From NCBI GenBank assembly GCA_016793325.1, contig JAEUKI010000004.1, forward strand, positions 102,541 to 166,540: DNA of 64,000 nt, written 5' to 3'. The notes below the pieces were generated by a model, which was given only the letters and a program-made list of their open reading frames with translations, had not been told where the DNA came from and ran no database searches. Source of the DNA: Myxococcales bacterium (GTDB lineage: Bacteria > Myxococcota_A > Polyangia > Polyangiales > Ga0077539). The position numbers and the translations under genes are program-made. Position 1 is the stretch's first letter. Each line of letters begins with the position of its first letter. This document shows, one piece after another, positions 33,549 through 41,436 of this stretch.

Positions 33549-35009
33549 TCAGATGTTCGGCGTGTCGAGCGGAGCGCTCGTGTGCGGAGCGCTCGCGTCG
33601 GACGCGGCGGTCGTCGGGCGTGGGCTCCTCGCGCGAAGATCGCGAGGGGCGACAGGGGTCGAGGCTTGCGCGGCGCGTGGGGGCGTGGTCTGCGCGGCGC
33701 TCGGCGCGAGCGTGGGGAGCGGCGTCGTCGGCGTTGCTGTTGAATTCGTGTGCACAGGCTGTGCCCGAGGCGCCGTGTCGATCGCGGGCGTGACGATGGT
33801 CGGTCGCGTGGTGCCGACCGTGGGCGCGGGGGGCGTCGTCGTGTCGTCGACGACCGTCGTCGCCACGGGCGCGGGAGCGCTGCGCGTCGCCGCGAAGACA
33901 ACGCCGCCGAGCGCGAGCGCGACGCCGAGCGCAGCGGCGACGCGGGCGAGTCGGTTTGGCGGCTGCGAGATCGAGACGGACTGCTCTGCGATGACGAGCG
34001 AGTCGTTGGTCGAGGGGGGCTTCGGCGCGAGCGCGACGGCCACGGTTTGCTGCTGCGCGACTGGTGAAGGCGCCGGCGAGCGCGGCGGCGCAGGGGGGCG
34101 TGTGTGCTCTGCGAACTCAGCGCTCCAGCGGTGCTGCGCGCCGATCGAGGCGAAGGGAAGGAGCGCCGCGGCGAACGTTCGAACGCTCGCGAAGCGATCC
34201 GCGGGCTCTTTGGCGAGCGCGGTGCGCAGCGTCGCTTCGAGCGCGGCGTGGTCCGCGAGCGACGGATCGAACGGCGGCGGCGGATCGACGCAGATGTGAA
34301 ACATCACGCTCTGCGGGCTGTCGCCGGCGAAGGGCGAGACGCCCGTCACGAGTCGATAGAGGATGACGGCGAGGGCCCACTGGTCGGAGGCGGCGCTGAC
34401 GAACTTGGCGCTCTTCCATTGCTCGGGGGCCATGTATTCGGGCGTTCCCATCACGTCGCGGGTGCCGGTGAGGGAGGGGTCCGAGCCGATGCTGTCGGTG
34501 ACCTTGGCGATGCCGAAGTCGAGGAGCTTGGGGTGCTCGACGCCGCCGCTGCCGAGCCACAGTTGAATGTTCTCGAGCTTGAGATCGCGGTGAACGATGT
34601 TGGCGTCGTGGATCGCCGCGACCGCAGAGAGCACGGGAAAGAGCAGGTCGAGCGCGACCTCGACCGAGAGCCTTCCTTCGCGTGCGAGCCGGCTCGCGAG
34701 GCTCTCGCCTTCGAGAAACTCCATCGCAATCCACGGAACGCCGTCGACCGCGCCGACGTCGTCGACGTCCACGATGTGCGCGTGCTTCAGGCTCGCGGCC
34801 GCGCGGGCTTCTTGCAGAAATCTCGCGCTGATTCGCGGGTCGCGCGCCCAGCGTCGGTGCAGGACCTTGAGCGCGACGCGCTTGTCGAGCGGCTTCTTGC
34901 GCGCTTCGTACACGGCGCCGAACGCGCCTTCGCCGAGGAGTCGAACGATTCGGTAGGGTCCGAGCTCGCTCCCGATCATCGAGTCAGCGTCGTCTCTCGT
35001 GGTGCTCAT
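33549..35009 (-). CDS. Membrane Ser/Thr protein kinase
   Basis: 486 residues from MSTTRDDADS (ATG at 35009). Pkn-type kinase, about 17-275: GEGAFGAVYE (26-35), Lys48, Glu67, HRDLKLEN (Asp142), DFG (164-166), GTPEYMAPE and SDQWALAVILYRL. A juxtamembrane Pro-rich segment precedes one membrane helix (about 386-405), after which the exported tail is Thr/Pro/Ala-rich with no folded domain. All catalytic residues are intact. Divergent from the FHA-sigma54 gene, and first gene of the kinase/PEGA/propeller operon. Confidence 0.92.
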   Translation of the reverse strand: MSTTRDDADSMIGSELGPYRIVRLLGEGAFGAVYEARKKPLDKRVALKVLHRRWARDPRISARFLQEARAAASLKHAHIVDVDDVGAVDGVPWIAMEFLEGESLASRLAREGRLSVEVALDLLFPVLSAVAAIHDANIVHRDLKLENIQLWLGSGGVEHPKLLDFGIAKVTDSIGSDPSLTGTRDVMGTPEYMAPEQWKSAKFVSAASDQWALAVILYRLVTGVSPFAGDSPQSVMFHICVDPPPPFDPSLADHAALEATLRTALAKEPADRFASVRTFAAALLPFASIGAQHRWSAEFAEHTRPPAPPRSPAPSPVAQQQTVAVALAPKPPSTNDSLVIAEQSVSISQPPNRLARVAAALGVALALGGVVFAATRSAPAPVATTVVDDTTTPPAPTVGTTRPTIVTPAIDTAPRAQPVHTNSTATPTTPLPTLAPSAAQTTPPRAAQASTPVAPRDLRARSPRPTTAASDASAPHTSAPLDTPNI

Positions 35010-35168
35010 CTGGGTGCTGGACACGCTCCGATGCAGCCTCCGTGCGAGCCCTCGGTTGGACGTTCTGCGGTGCTCTCCGAGGCGCGCCACGGGCGGGTCG
35101 GCGATCTCGAAGTGTCCGAAAATTTCCAGGGATTCGCGCGGTGCGTGCCCGGCGACGCTGCGTCGAGC

Positions 35169-35199
35169 GGTTGTTCAACGGGCGCGGTGGTTGTTCAAC
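35169..35199. promoter_or_regulatory. Paired GGTTGTTCAAC sites between kinase and FHA-sigma54 gene
   Basis: The 391-base gap 35010-35400 has no convincing gene. It contains two exact copies of GGTTGTTCAAC (35169-35179 and 35189-35199) starting 20 bases apart, about two helical turns, each with near two-fold symmetry (GTTG..CAAC). This is the layout of tandem operator half-sites for a dimeric regulator; no known consensus was matched. Confidence 0.35.
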
Positions 35200-35400
35200 T
35201 GGACGACGATCGCGCTCGAGCTGGACGACGCGCTGAACGTGTTCGGCTCACTCACCCGACGCGAAAGGCTCCTTGGCGCTCTGCGACCGCACGGCCCCAC
35301 ACTTGCCTCCTCTCGCCTCACGATGAACCGCACTGGTCTGTTCGCGAGTCGCGCGCGTGCGGCCTCGAAGAGGGGTAGCGTCTCGCTGTTTAGCCCGGTG

Positions 35401-37080
35401 ATGCACGAGAAGACTGTCGACGACGCGATCATCATAGACGACGGAGACGCGGCCCTTGCGCCGCGGCCGGGGGTGTTGGTGGTGTTCTCTGGCGCTTCGA
35501 GCCGGATGATTCCGCTGGCGTTCGAAGGCGGCGAACGAGCGCTCGGACGAGAGATCCTCCGCGCGATCGGCGTCGAGGACGAGCGTCTGTCCCGCCAGCA
35601 CGTGCGCTTCGTGTTGGAGGGGAGCGCCGTGCGGGTGCGCGATCTCGGCTCGACCAACGGCGTCTTCGTCGCTGGCGAGCGCGTCCAAAACGAGTCCGTG
35701 GTCTTGCTGCGCAGGCCCTCGGTCGTTCGCATCGGGCACACCGTGCTGCTCGTGCTCGCGGACGTCCGGCCGTTCGAGCTCTTGCTCGCGAGTCAGTCGC
35801 GCAAGGCAGCGCGCGGCGCGATCGTGAACAGCAGCGTGATCGCCGGACCGGCGCTCGCGTTGATTCATCGTCAGGTCGAGGCGCTCGCGAGGGCGGGCGA
35901 GGGGCTCTTCATTCGAGGCGAGAGCGGCTCGGGCAAAGAGATCGCGGCGAAGATCTTTCACGACGCGAGCCCGCGGCGAAACGGCCCGCTCGTGGCGGTC
36001 AATTGCGCGGCGATCCCCAAGGAGCTCGCCGAGCGGCTCTTCTTCGGCGCGACGCGCGGCGCGTACTCGGGGGCCGTCGCGGACGCGCAGGGCTACCTCC
36101 AAGCCGCGCGCGGCGGAACGCTCTTTCTCGACGAGGTCGCCGAGCTCGATCTGTCCGTGCAGAGCAAGCTCTTGCGCGCGATCGAGACCCGCGAGGTCAT
36201 CGCGCTCGGCGCCACGCGGGCGACGCCCGTGGACCTCGGGCTCATCGCCGCGACGTGGACCGACCTTCGCGCAGCGGTCACCGACGGTCGGTTTCGCGAG
36301 GATTTGTACTATCGCATCGGTCGTCCCGAGGTTCGTGTTCCGCCGTTGCGCGAGCGGCTCGACGAGATCGCGCAGTTCGTCGAGCGCGGTCTGGCGGCGA
36401 ACGCGATGCAGCCGAGCGCGTCGCTCATCGAGGCCGCGCTGCTCCGTCCGTGGCCAGGAAACGTCCGCGAGCTCTTCGCGGAGCTTCGCGCGGCCGCCGC
36501 GTTGGCGCGCGCCGCGGGGAGCGCGATCGTGTACGCGCAGCACATGGACGCGCGGGCGGGGCATCGGCTGAGCGAGCCGGCAGCGCTCGAACCCCCGGTC
36601 GAAGAGCTCGCGCCGCCCGCGAGGCCGAGCGCGACGGGCGCCCTCGAGACCGCGGTGAGCCAGGGCGATCGCGTGGCCGTTCAACGCGCAGCGGACATGC
36701 TGGGGGTCGCGCACAAGACCGTGAGCAAGCTGCTCACGCCGGCGTCGCTCGCGGAGTGCTTCGCGCGCGCCGAGCGCTCGGGGCTCGATCACGACGCGCG
36801 GCTCGCGGCGCTGAAGGCGCTGTTCGCCGAGAGCCTCCTCGCGCTGCTCGAGGCCCATGATTTCAAGCAGAGCCTCGTCGCCAACGAGCTCTCGCTGTCG
36901 CGCACGACGCTCCAGAAGCTCGTGACCGAGCTCTCGTTGCCGAGCGCGAGCGCGCTGTCCGACGCCGCCATCGACGCTGCGCTGCGCGATGCGGACGGAG
37001 ACAGCGCCCGCGCGGCGAGGGCGCTGCGCGTGTCGGGCGACGCCCTGAAAAAGAGGCTCGCCCGCCGAGACGGGTCATAG
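35401..37080 (+). CDS. FHA-domain sigma54-dependent transcriptional activator
   Basis: 559 residues from ATG at 35401. FHA domain about 22-120 with GRE (49-51), RLSRQH (62-67) and DLGSTNG (81-87), which binds phosphothreonine, hence a link to Ser/Thr kinases. AAA+ domain: Walker A GESGSGKE (173-180), the sigma54-contact loop as GAYSGA (220-225) instead of GAFTGA, Walker B LFLDE (241-245), and RPWPGNVREL. The C-terminus holds a helical region with LSLSRTTLQKLV and two weaker repeats of the same type, forming the DNA-binding end. Tyr/Ser in the loop are seen in some active myxobacterial members. Divergent from the kinase gene, which makes a kinase-to-activator pathway plausible. Confidence 0.9.
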   Translation: MHEKTVDDAIIIDDGDAALAPRPGVLVVFSGASSRMIPLAFEGGERALGREILRAIGVEDERLSRQHVRFVLEGSAVRVRDLGSTNGVFVAGERVQNESVVLLRRPSVVRIGHTVLLVLADVRPFELLLASQSRKAARGAIVNSSVIAGPALALIHRQVEALARAGEGLFIRGESGSGKEIAAKIFHDASPRRNGPLVAVNCAAIPKELAERLFFGATRGAYSGAVADAQGYLQAARGGTLFLDEVAELDLSVQSKLLRAIETREVIALGATRATPVDLGLIAATWTDLRAAVTDGRFREDLYYRIGRPEVRVPPLRERLDEIAQFVERGLAANAMQPSASLIEAALLRPWPGNVRELFAELRAAAALARAAGSAIVYAQHMDARAGHRLSEPAALEPPVEELAPPARPSATGALETAVSQGDRVAVQRAADMLGVAHKTVSKLLTPASLAECFARAERSGLDHDARLAALKALFAESLLALLEAHDFKQSLVANELSLSRTTLQKLVTELSLPSASALSDAAIDAALRDADGDSARAARALRVSGDALKKRLARRDGS

Positions 37081-37201
37081 GGTGCACGCGGCCGAGAGGG
37101 TCGTTGTGGCGCTCGCGCGTCACCGTTCGTGGGGCGCTTGCGTTCGGGGCTGGGTGGTGGCATTGCTCTCGGTGCGCGTTGGCGCAGAAGGAGGCCCCAC
37201 C

Positions 37202-37258
37202 ATGACAGCGATTGTTCTCAACAGCTCTGTGGTGTTTGCCTCCGACCTGCGCGCGTAG
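37202..37258 (+). CDS. Possible 18-residue leader peptide upstream of rsgA
   Basis: An AAGGAGG Shine-Dalgarno (37188-37194), seven bases from the ATG at 37202, precedes an 18-codon frame (MTAIVLNSSVVFASDLRA) ending in TAG. Most genes in this window have weak ribosome sites, so this one stands out. The residue pattern M-x-A-x-x-L-N-x-S is echoed at the start of RsgA, with one gap. The rest of the 350-base gap 37081-37430 holds only a small CATCCCC/GGGGATG hairpin (37287-37309). Could be a leader, a small protein, or chance. Confidence 0.35.
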   Translation: MTAIVLNSSVVFASDLRA

Positions 37259-37430
37259 GCTCCGTCGATCGCACGGTTTCGGCGCTCATCCCCCACGGAA
37301 GCGGGGATGCGCTCGGTGTGCGCGAGGGCTCGCGTGGTGTTCGCAATGGCTCGTCGCCGGTGCGCGGCGAGCGCGTTGTGCGGACGGGCTCGGAGGCTCC
37401 CCTTTCACGACTGTGACCGGAGTCTCTACC

Positions 37431-38549
37431 GTGAACGCATTTCACACTCTCAACGGCTCTCGAGTTTCCTCTGAATCCCTGGGTTTTTCATCGTTTTTCT
37501 CGACACAGTTCGCGGCCCTCGAGGGGCGCGAGCGCCTCGTTCCCGCGAGGGTCGCGGCGGATCGTCGTGGTGTGTACGAGCTCGTCGGGTGCGCGTCATC
37601 GAGCGCGACGCTGGCGGGCAAGCTTCGACACGCGCTCGACGTCGAGTCGCTGCCGGTCGCTGGCGACTGGGTGGCGATCGAAGAGCGCGACGGCAGCGCC
37701 GTGATCCGCGCGGTGCTCGCTCGGAGGACGGCGCTCCGACGAAAGCACGCGGGGACGCGCTCGTCGGCGCAGGTCCTCGCGGCCAACGTCGACGTGTTCT
37801 TCGTCGCGACGTCCGGAGATGACGCCAATCCGCGGCGGCTCGAGCGCTACCTCGCCGCGGTGATCGACGGAGGCGCGAAGCCCGTGGTGGTGCTCAACAA
37901 AGCGGACCTCGCGGACGAGGCGTCGCTCGAAGCGTCCCTTCGCGCGCTGCGAGAGGTCAGCGGCGGTGTTCCCGTGGTCGCGGTGAGCGCGCGCGACGGG
38001 CGAGGGCTCGACGCGCTCGAAGCGTGGCTCGAGCCTGGCGCGACGGTGGGCTTCGTAGGCTCATCCGGCGTGGGAAAATCCTCGCTCGTCAACGCGCTCG
38101 TGTCCCGCGCAACCGCAGCGGCCGAGCTGCTCCCACAGCCCGTCGGCGCGGTCGACCACGTCGGCCGAGGAACGCACACGACCACGGCCCGCTCGCTCAT
38201 TTCGCTGGGCGCGCGCGGGTGGCTCATGGACACGCCCGGCATGCGCGAGCTCGGCTCCGTGGGCGAGAGCGAAGGGCTCGCGACGACGTTCGCCGAAATC
38301 GAGTCGCTCGCGGCGCAGTGTCGCTTTCGCGACTGCGCGCACGATCGCGAGCCGGGATGCGCGGTGCGCGAGGCGATCGGAGACGGCTCGCTCGAGCCCG
38401 AGCGACTCGCGAGCTACGAGAAGCTCGCGCGCGAGTCCGCTGCGGCCGCCGCGCGTCGAGACGGCGCTGCGCAAGCCGCGGCGAAGCGAACGTTCAAAGA
38501 GCGCTCGAAGCAGCAGCGCGCGCACTACAAGTCGAAGTACTCGTCGTGA
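37431..38549 (+). CDS. rsgA: Ribosome small-subunit GTPase RsgA
   Basis: 372 residues from GTG at 37431, with GGAG eight bases upstream; an upstream GTG at 37413 is possible. The GTPase is circularly permuted, as in RsgA: NKAD (G4) comes first, then P-loop GSSGVGKSS (G1), then DTPGMREL (G3). The C-terminal zinc knuckle is CRFRDCAHDREPGC. An OB-fold domain precedes the GTPase. RsgA helps mature the 30S subunit and releases RbfA. The C-terminus ends in a Lys/Arg-rich tail (KERSKQQRAHYKSKYSS). Confidence 0.95.
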   Translation: MNAFHTLNGSRVSSESLGFSSFFSTQFAALEGRERLVPARVAADRRGVYELVGCASSSATLAGKLRHALDVESLPVAGDWVAIEERDGSAVIRAVLARRTALRRKHAGTRSSAQVLAANVDVFFVATSGDDANPRRLERYLAAVIDGGAKPVVVLNKADLADEASLEASLRALREVSGGVPVVAVSARDGRGLDALEAWLEPGATVGFVGSSGVGKSSLVNALVSRATAAAELLPQPVGAVDHVGRGTHTTTARSLISLGARGWLMDTPGMRELGSVGESEGLATTFAEIESLAAQCRFRDCAHDREPGCAVREAIGDGSLEPERLASYEKLARESAAAAARRDGAAQAAAKRTFKERSKQQRAHYKSKYSS

Positions 38550-38597
38550 GCGACGCAGGCGCGGTGGCGTTGGTGGTCGCGCGCAGACCGTCGGCTC

Positions 38598-39164
38598 TCA
38601 GAGCTCGGTGATCTCGTTCGAACATGGGGCGGCGCCGGTGCTGCGCACGGAGCTTCCGAACCGCTTCCACGCGACGAGCGCGCTGCCTGCGAGGATCGCC
38701 GCGACGACGGCGACCGCGGCGGCGCGACCGTGTCGCTTCAGTCGACGGTCCTGCTCGGCGCGAAGGCACTCGCTCGTGACGATGAGGCCGTCGGCGCGCA
38801 ACAGGAGCCGAACGCACGGCCGCCCTCCGGTCGCGACGACCATCGCCTCGACCTCGGGCATGGTCATCTGCTCGAGGTTGTAGACGTCTTTGTCGCACGA
38901 TTCGCAGTGGCGGATCGCGTTGGTGCCGCGCATCCGATCCCACGGTTGCTCGCACGGCGAGAGCACTTTGAGCCGGCGCAGCAGCGGCGGCGCGGGGGGC
39001 TCGTTGCGCAGCCTCGCTTGGAGTCGGCAGATCTCGGTCTCGAGCGCGACGGTCCGCGCTTCGAGGGTGACGGGGTCGAGGTCGGTGGTTCGAAGCGCGT
39101 CGAGCGTGGCGCGCAGTCCGGCGAGGTTTTGCTCGATCGCTTCGCGGTCTTCTCGGTACGTCAT
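38598..39164 (-). CDS. Cys-motif protein with one TM helix, myxobacterial type
   Basis: 188 residues from MTYREDREAI (ATG at 39164). N-terminal 55 residues are a coiled coil. The central domain has CEQPWDRM (Cys71), IRHCESCDKDVYNLEQMT (Cys87, Cys90), PCVRLLLRADGLIVTSEC (Cys117, Cys133), a small zinc- or disulfide-bound module that recurs in Polyangiales proteins but has no function assigned. One membrane helix (about 148-166) is followed by a short tail. Cytoplasmic domain facing in, by the positive-inside rule. Confidence 0.7.
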   Translation of the reverse strand: MTYREDREAIEQNLAGLRATLDALRTTDLDPVTLEARTVALETEICRLQARLRNEPPAPPLLRRLKVLSPCEQPWDRMRGTNAIRHCESCDKDVYNLEQMTMPEVEAMVVATGGRPCVRLLLRADGLIVTSECLRAEQDRRLKRHGRAAAVAVVAAILAGSALVAWKRFGSSVRSTGAAPCSNEITEL

Positions 39165-39289
39165 GCGCTCTCCGTTCGAAATGAGAGCACGTTGTCCGCT
39201 CGCTCGTCGATCGGCGCGCGCGAGATGCACGATCCAGAACTTCTCGCGCCGTCTTCGATGTCCGACGAGGGCGCGGTATAGGGGTTGTT

Positions 39290-40276
39290 GTGAACGCTCC
39301 CGCTACACATACGCTCGATGTGTTGAACGCGATCCTCGCTCGCGCGTTGCCCGTTCGCGCGCGGCACGGGTCGATCGAGCTCGCGCCGATCGAGCTCGAG
39401 GGCCGCACGTATCCCGTCCGTCCCGTCGGCTCGATCGCGATCTCCGAGTGGGGGCTCTCGGTCAACCTTCGTTGCACGCGCGCGGGGCGTCCGCCGCTCG
39501 ACGGCGAGGTGACGATCGCGCACGCAGAGAGCTGGGACGACGTGCGAGTTCCGGCGTTTGTCGAAGGGTGGCTCGGGGCGGTGAAGGCGATCCTCGAGTC
39601 GGCGACGAGCGAGAGCATCGATCGTTGGGTGCCGTCGTACTTGGATCCCGGGCTGCCGGTCGACGCGATGGAAGAAGGTACAAACAGCGAGGAATTTTGC
39701 AGGAAGTTCCTCGAGTACACGTGGCTCGGCTACCTGCTGCCGAAGCGGCCCAAGGTTGCCCCGATGTTCGAGCGCGCGCCGCGTTCGGTCGCGCTGAAGG
39801 CCTCGGAGATCGACCTGTACGGGCTGTGGGGTTGGATCGGCAACTTCGCGCGTCGTTGCTACGTCGACCCGCGTTGGGACGACGCGCTGATCCAGCGGTT
39901 GCCGCCGGCGGCGCGCGCGCTCGAGGGCGCCCAGATGATCGACGCGATGGTGGGCGGAAATGGCTTCGAAGTGTTCCTCGCGAGCCAGCGCTCTGCGGTG
40001 ATCTTGCACTGCTACGAGAGCCTCAGCGCGATCGGCGCGAAGCAGCTTAGCGCGCTCATGCGTCGAGGCGTCGGGCTCGCCGCGCGACAAGGGGCGGAGT
40101 TTACGACCGAGCGCAATCAGGGCTGGCTGCGGCCGTTTCGCGCGGACGCGGCCGAACAGTGGAGCGACGTCGACGGACACGACCCCGGCAGGAGCTATGC
40201 GTTGATGACGAGCGAGCTCGTTCCGTGCGCGAACGCGTTTGCAGAGCGGAACCGAGACGACCTCGTTCGAACGTAG
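39290..40276 (+). CDS. Hypothetical protein with DMP19/DUF4375-like C-terminal region
   Basis: 328 residues from GTG at 39290. The C-terminal half (RALEGAQMIDAMVGGNGFEV, SAVILHCYESLSAIGAKQ) looks like the helical DUF4375/DMP19 fold; the family's founding member is a DNA-mimic protein, but the strong negative charge of that protein is not evident here. The N-terminal half is mixed alpha/beta and unrecognised. No signal peptide. First in a plus-strand run with the Cys-Leu repeat gene 62 bases on. Confidence 0.6.
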   Translation: MNAPATHTLDVLNAILARALPVRARHGSIELAPIELEGRTYPVRPVGSIAISEWGLSVNLRCTRAGRPPLDGEVTIAHAESWDDVRVPAFVEGWLGAVKAILESATSESIDRWVPSYLDPGLPVDAMEEGTNSEEFCRKFLEYTWLGYLLPKRPKVAPMFERAPRSVALKASEIDLYGLWGWIGNFARRCYVDPRWDDALIQRLPPAARALEGAQMIDAMVGGNGFEVFLASQRSAVILHCYESLSAIGAKQLSALMRRGVGLAARQGAEFTTERNQGWLRPFRADAAEQWSDVDGHDPGRSYALMTSELVPCANAFAERNRDDLVRT

Positions 40277-40337
40277 CTCCACGGTTCGCGCACGCTGGGC
40301 GGGGCGCGGTATAGCTCGACGAGAGAGGAGCGTGGCT

Positions 40338-40805
40338 GTGGTCGAGGAGGATCCGAAGCGAGCTGAAGACGCAGCGGTCGACGAGGACGGCGAGGACCGC
40401 GCGGTGATCCTGGCGCGGCGGCGCTTGTTGGTCGCGACCGCGATGGTCGGGATCGCGACCGGCGCCGAAGCCTGCGATTGGCTGCACGAAAAGCTCGGCG
40501 GTCGTGGGCAGCCGTGCCTCAACGTCGCGCCGCCCCAACCGTGCCTCGATATGCCGCCTCCCCAGCCGTGCTTGGAGACACCCTCCGCGTGTCTGCAAGT
40601 TCAGCACACGGTCCCTTCGCAGCCGTGCTTGATGCCGCGGGCGTGTCTCGACATCGTGCTCGAGCGCGATGCGGCGCCTCCGCAGCCATGTTTGTCCGAG
40701 CGCCCCACGCGGCGATCGCCGTCGCCCCAGCCGTGCCTCGAGCAAGCATCGCCGCAGGTGTGCCTCGAGAAGACGCTGCGCAAACAGGACGACGACGACG
40801 CTTGA
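40338..40805 (+). CDS. Cys-Leu repeat protein, exported, unknown function
   Basis: 155 residues from GTG at 40338, seven bases after AGAGGAG. A charged N-terminus ends in RRR (27-29) and is followed by a hydrophobic stretch (about 30-45: LLVATAMVGIATGAEA), a signal anchor or Tat-like signal. The remaining 110 residues contain nine Cys-Leu pairs, mostly as QPCL (GQPCLNVAPPQPCLDMPP, SACLQV, RACLDI, SPQVCLEK); ten cysteines in all (46, 60, 69, 78, 85, 97, 103, 118, 133, 142). It ends in Asp (KQDDDDA). Spacing of about 7-15 residues does not fit a known zinc or haem motif. Possible roles: metal or thiol chemistry, or a multi-core modified peptide. No known family recognised. Confidence 0.75.
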   Translation: MVEEDPKRAEDAAVDEDGEDRAVILARRRLLVATAMVGIATGAEACDWLHEKLGGRGQPCLNVAPPQPCLDMPPPQPCLETPSACLQVQHTVPSQPCLMPRACLDIVLERDAAPPQPCLSERPTRRSPSPQPCLEQASPQVCLEKTLRKQDDDDA

Positions 40806-40929
40806 GCGATGATCTGCGACCGCTGCGGGGACCGTCGAAGCTCGTCGGTCACATCGCGTCCGGCGGGAGTGCTCGCGCGTCGCGTGTGGCGTCGCGTCGC
40901 GAGTTCTGGCAATACCGCGGCTCGATCTC

Positions 40930-41409
40930 ATGCTTGTCTCGCTGACACACCTCGCGTTCGACGTATTCGATCCAGCGACAACGCTGACGATGCACAGCAA
41001 GCAGTCGCCGACAGACGCCGAGATCGCTCCGGTGCTCCCCGCGATCGCTGAGCAAGCGAGGCGGCATCAACGCGTTCGATCGCTGGTGTTTACCGATGGC
41101 GGGGCGCCGACGCTCGCGCAGCGCAAGCGCACGATCGAGCTCGTCGGAGACCGCAACTTCGTTGTTCGCAACGCGGTCGTCTCCGACGCCACGTCGGTTC
41201 GGTTCGTGATCAGCGCGATCGCGCTCGTGTCCGAGGCGATTCAGAGCTTCTCGTGCAGTGATTTCTCGAGTGCGCTCGAGTTTCTCGAATACAGCGCCGA
41301 TGAGCGCGCGGTGGTCGTCGCGAAGCTCAAGGCGATCGCGAAGAACGTCCCTTCGGGGCGATTCTCGGCGTTCGATCGCGTTGTGGCGTCGCTCGGCGTC
41401 GTGCGCTGA
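40930..41409 (+). CDS. STAS/SpoIIAA-like protein
   Basis: 159 residues. The sequence follows a layout seen in myxobacterial STAS-like proteins: a strand (HLAFDVFDPATTLTMHSK), SLVFTDGGAPTLAQRKRTIE, AVVSDATSVRFVISAIALV, IQSFSCSDFSSALEFLEY. In these, an ATP- or partner-binding loop is placed around TDGGxPxxxQRK. Role unknown; family members sit near sensor proteins. Located 124 bases after the Cys-Leu repeat gene. Confidence 0.55.
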   Translation: MLVSLTHLAFDVFDPATTLTMHSKQSPTDAEIAPVLPAIAEQARRHQRVRSLVFTDGGAPTLAQRKRTIELVGDRNFVVRNAVVSDATSVRFVISAIALVSEAIQSFSCSDFSSALEFLEYSADERAVVVAKLKAIAKNVPSGRFSAFDRVVASLGVVR

Positions 41410-41430
41410 GCGCGATCGACAGGCGCGCTC
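41408..41430. terminator. Terminator-like hairpin between convergent genes
   Basis: GAGCGCG (41408-41414) pairs with CGCGCTC (41424-41430) around nine bases, between convergent stops at 41409 and 41437. Short stem, no T tract. Confidence 0.35.
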
Positions 41431-41436
41431 CGGTGC

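Noticed and set aside
37287..37309. CATCCCC/GGGGATG hairpin resembling a type I CRISPR repeat core
   Set aside because: Only one copy, no spacers, and no cas genes in the window.
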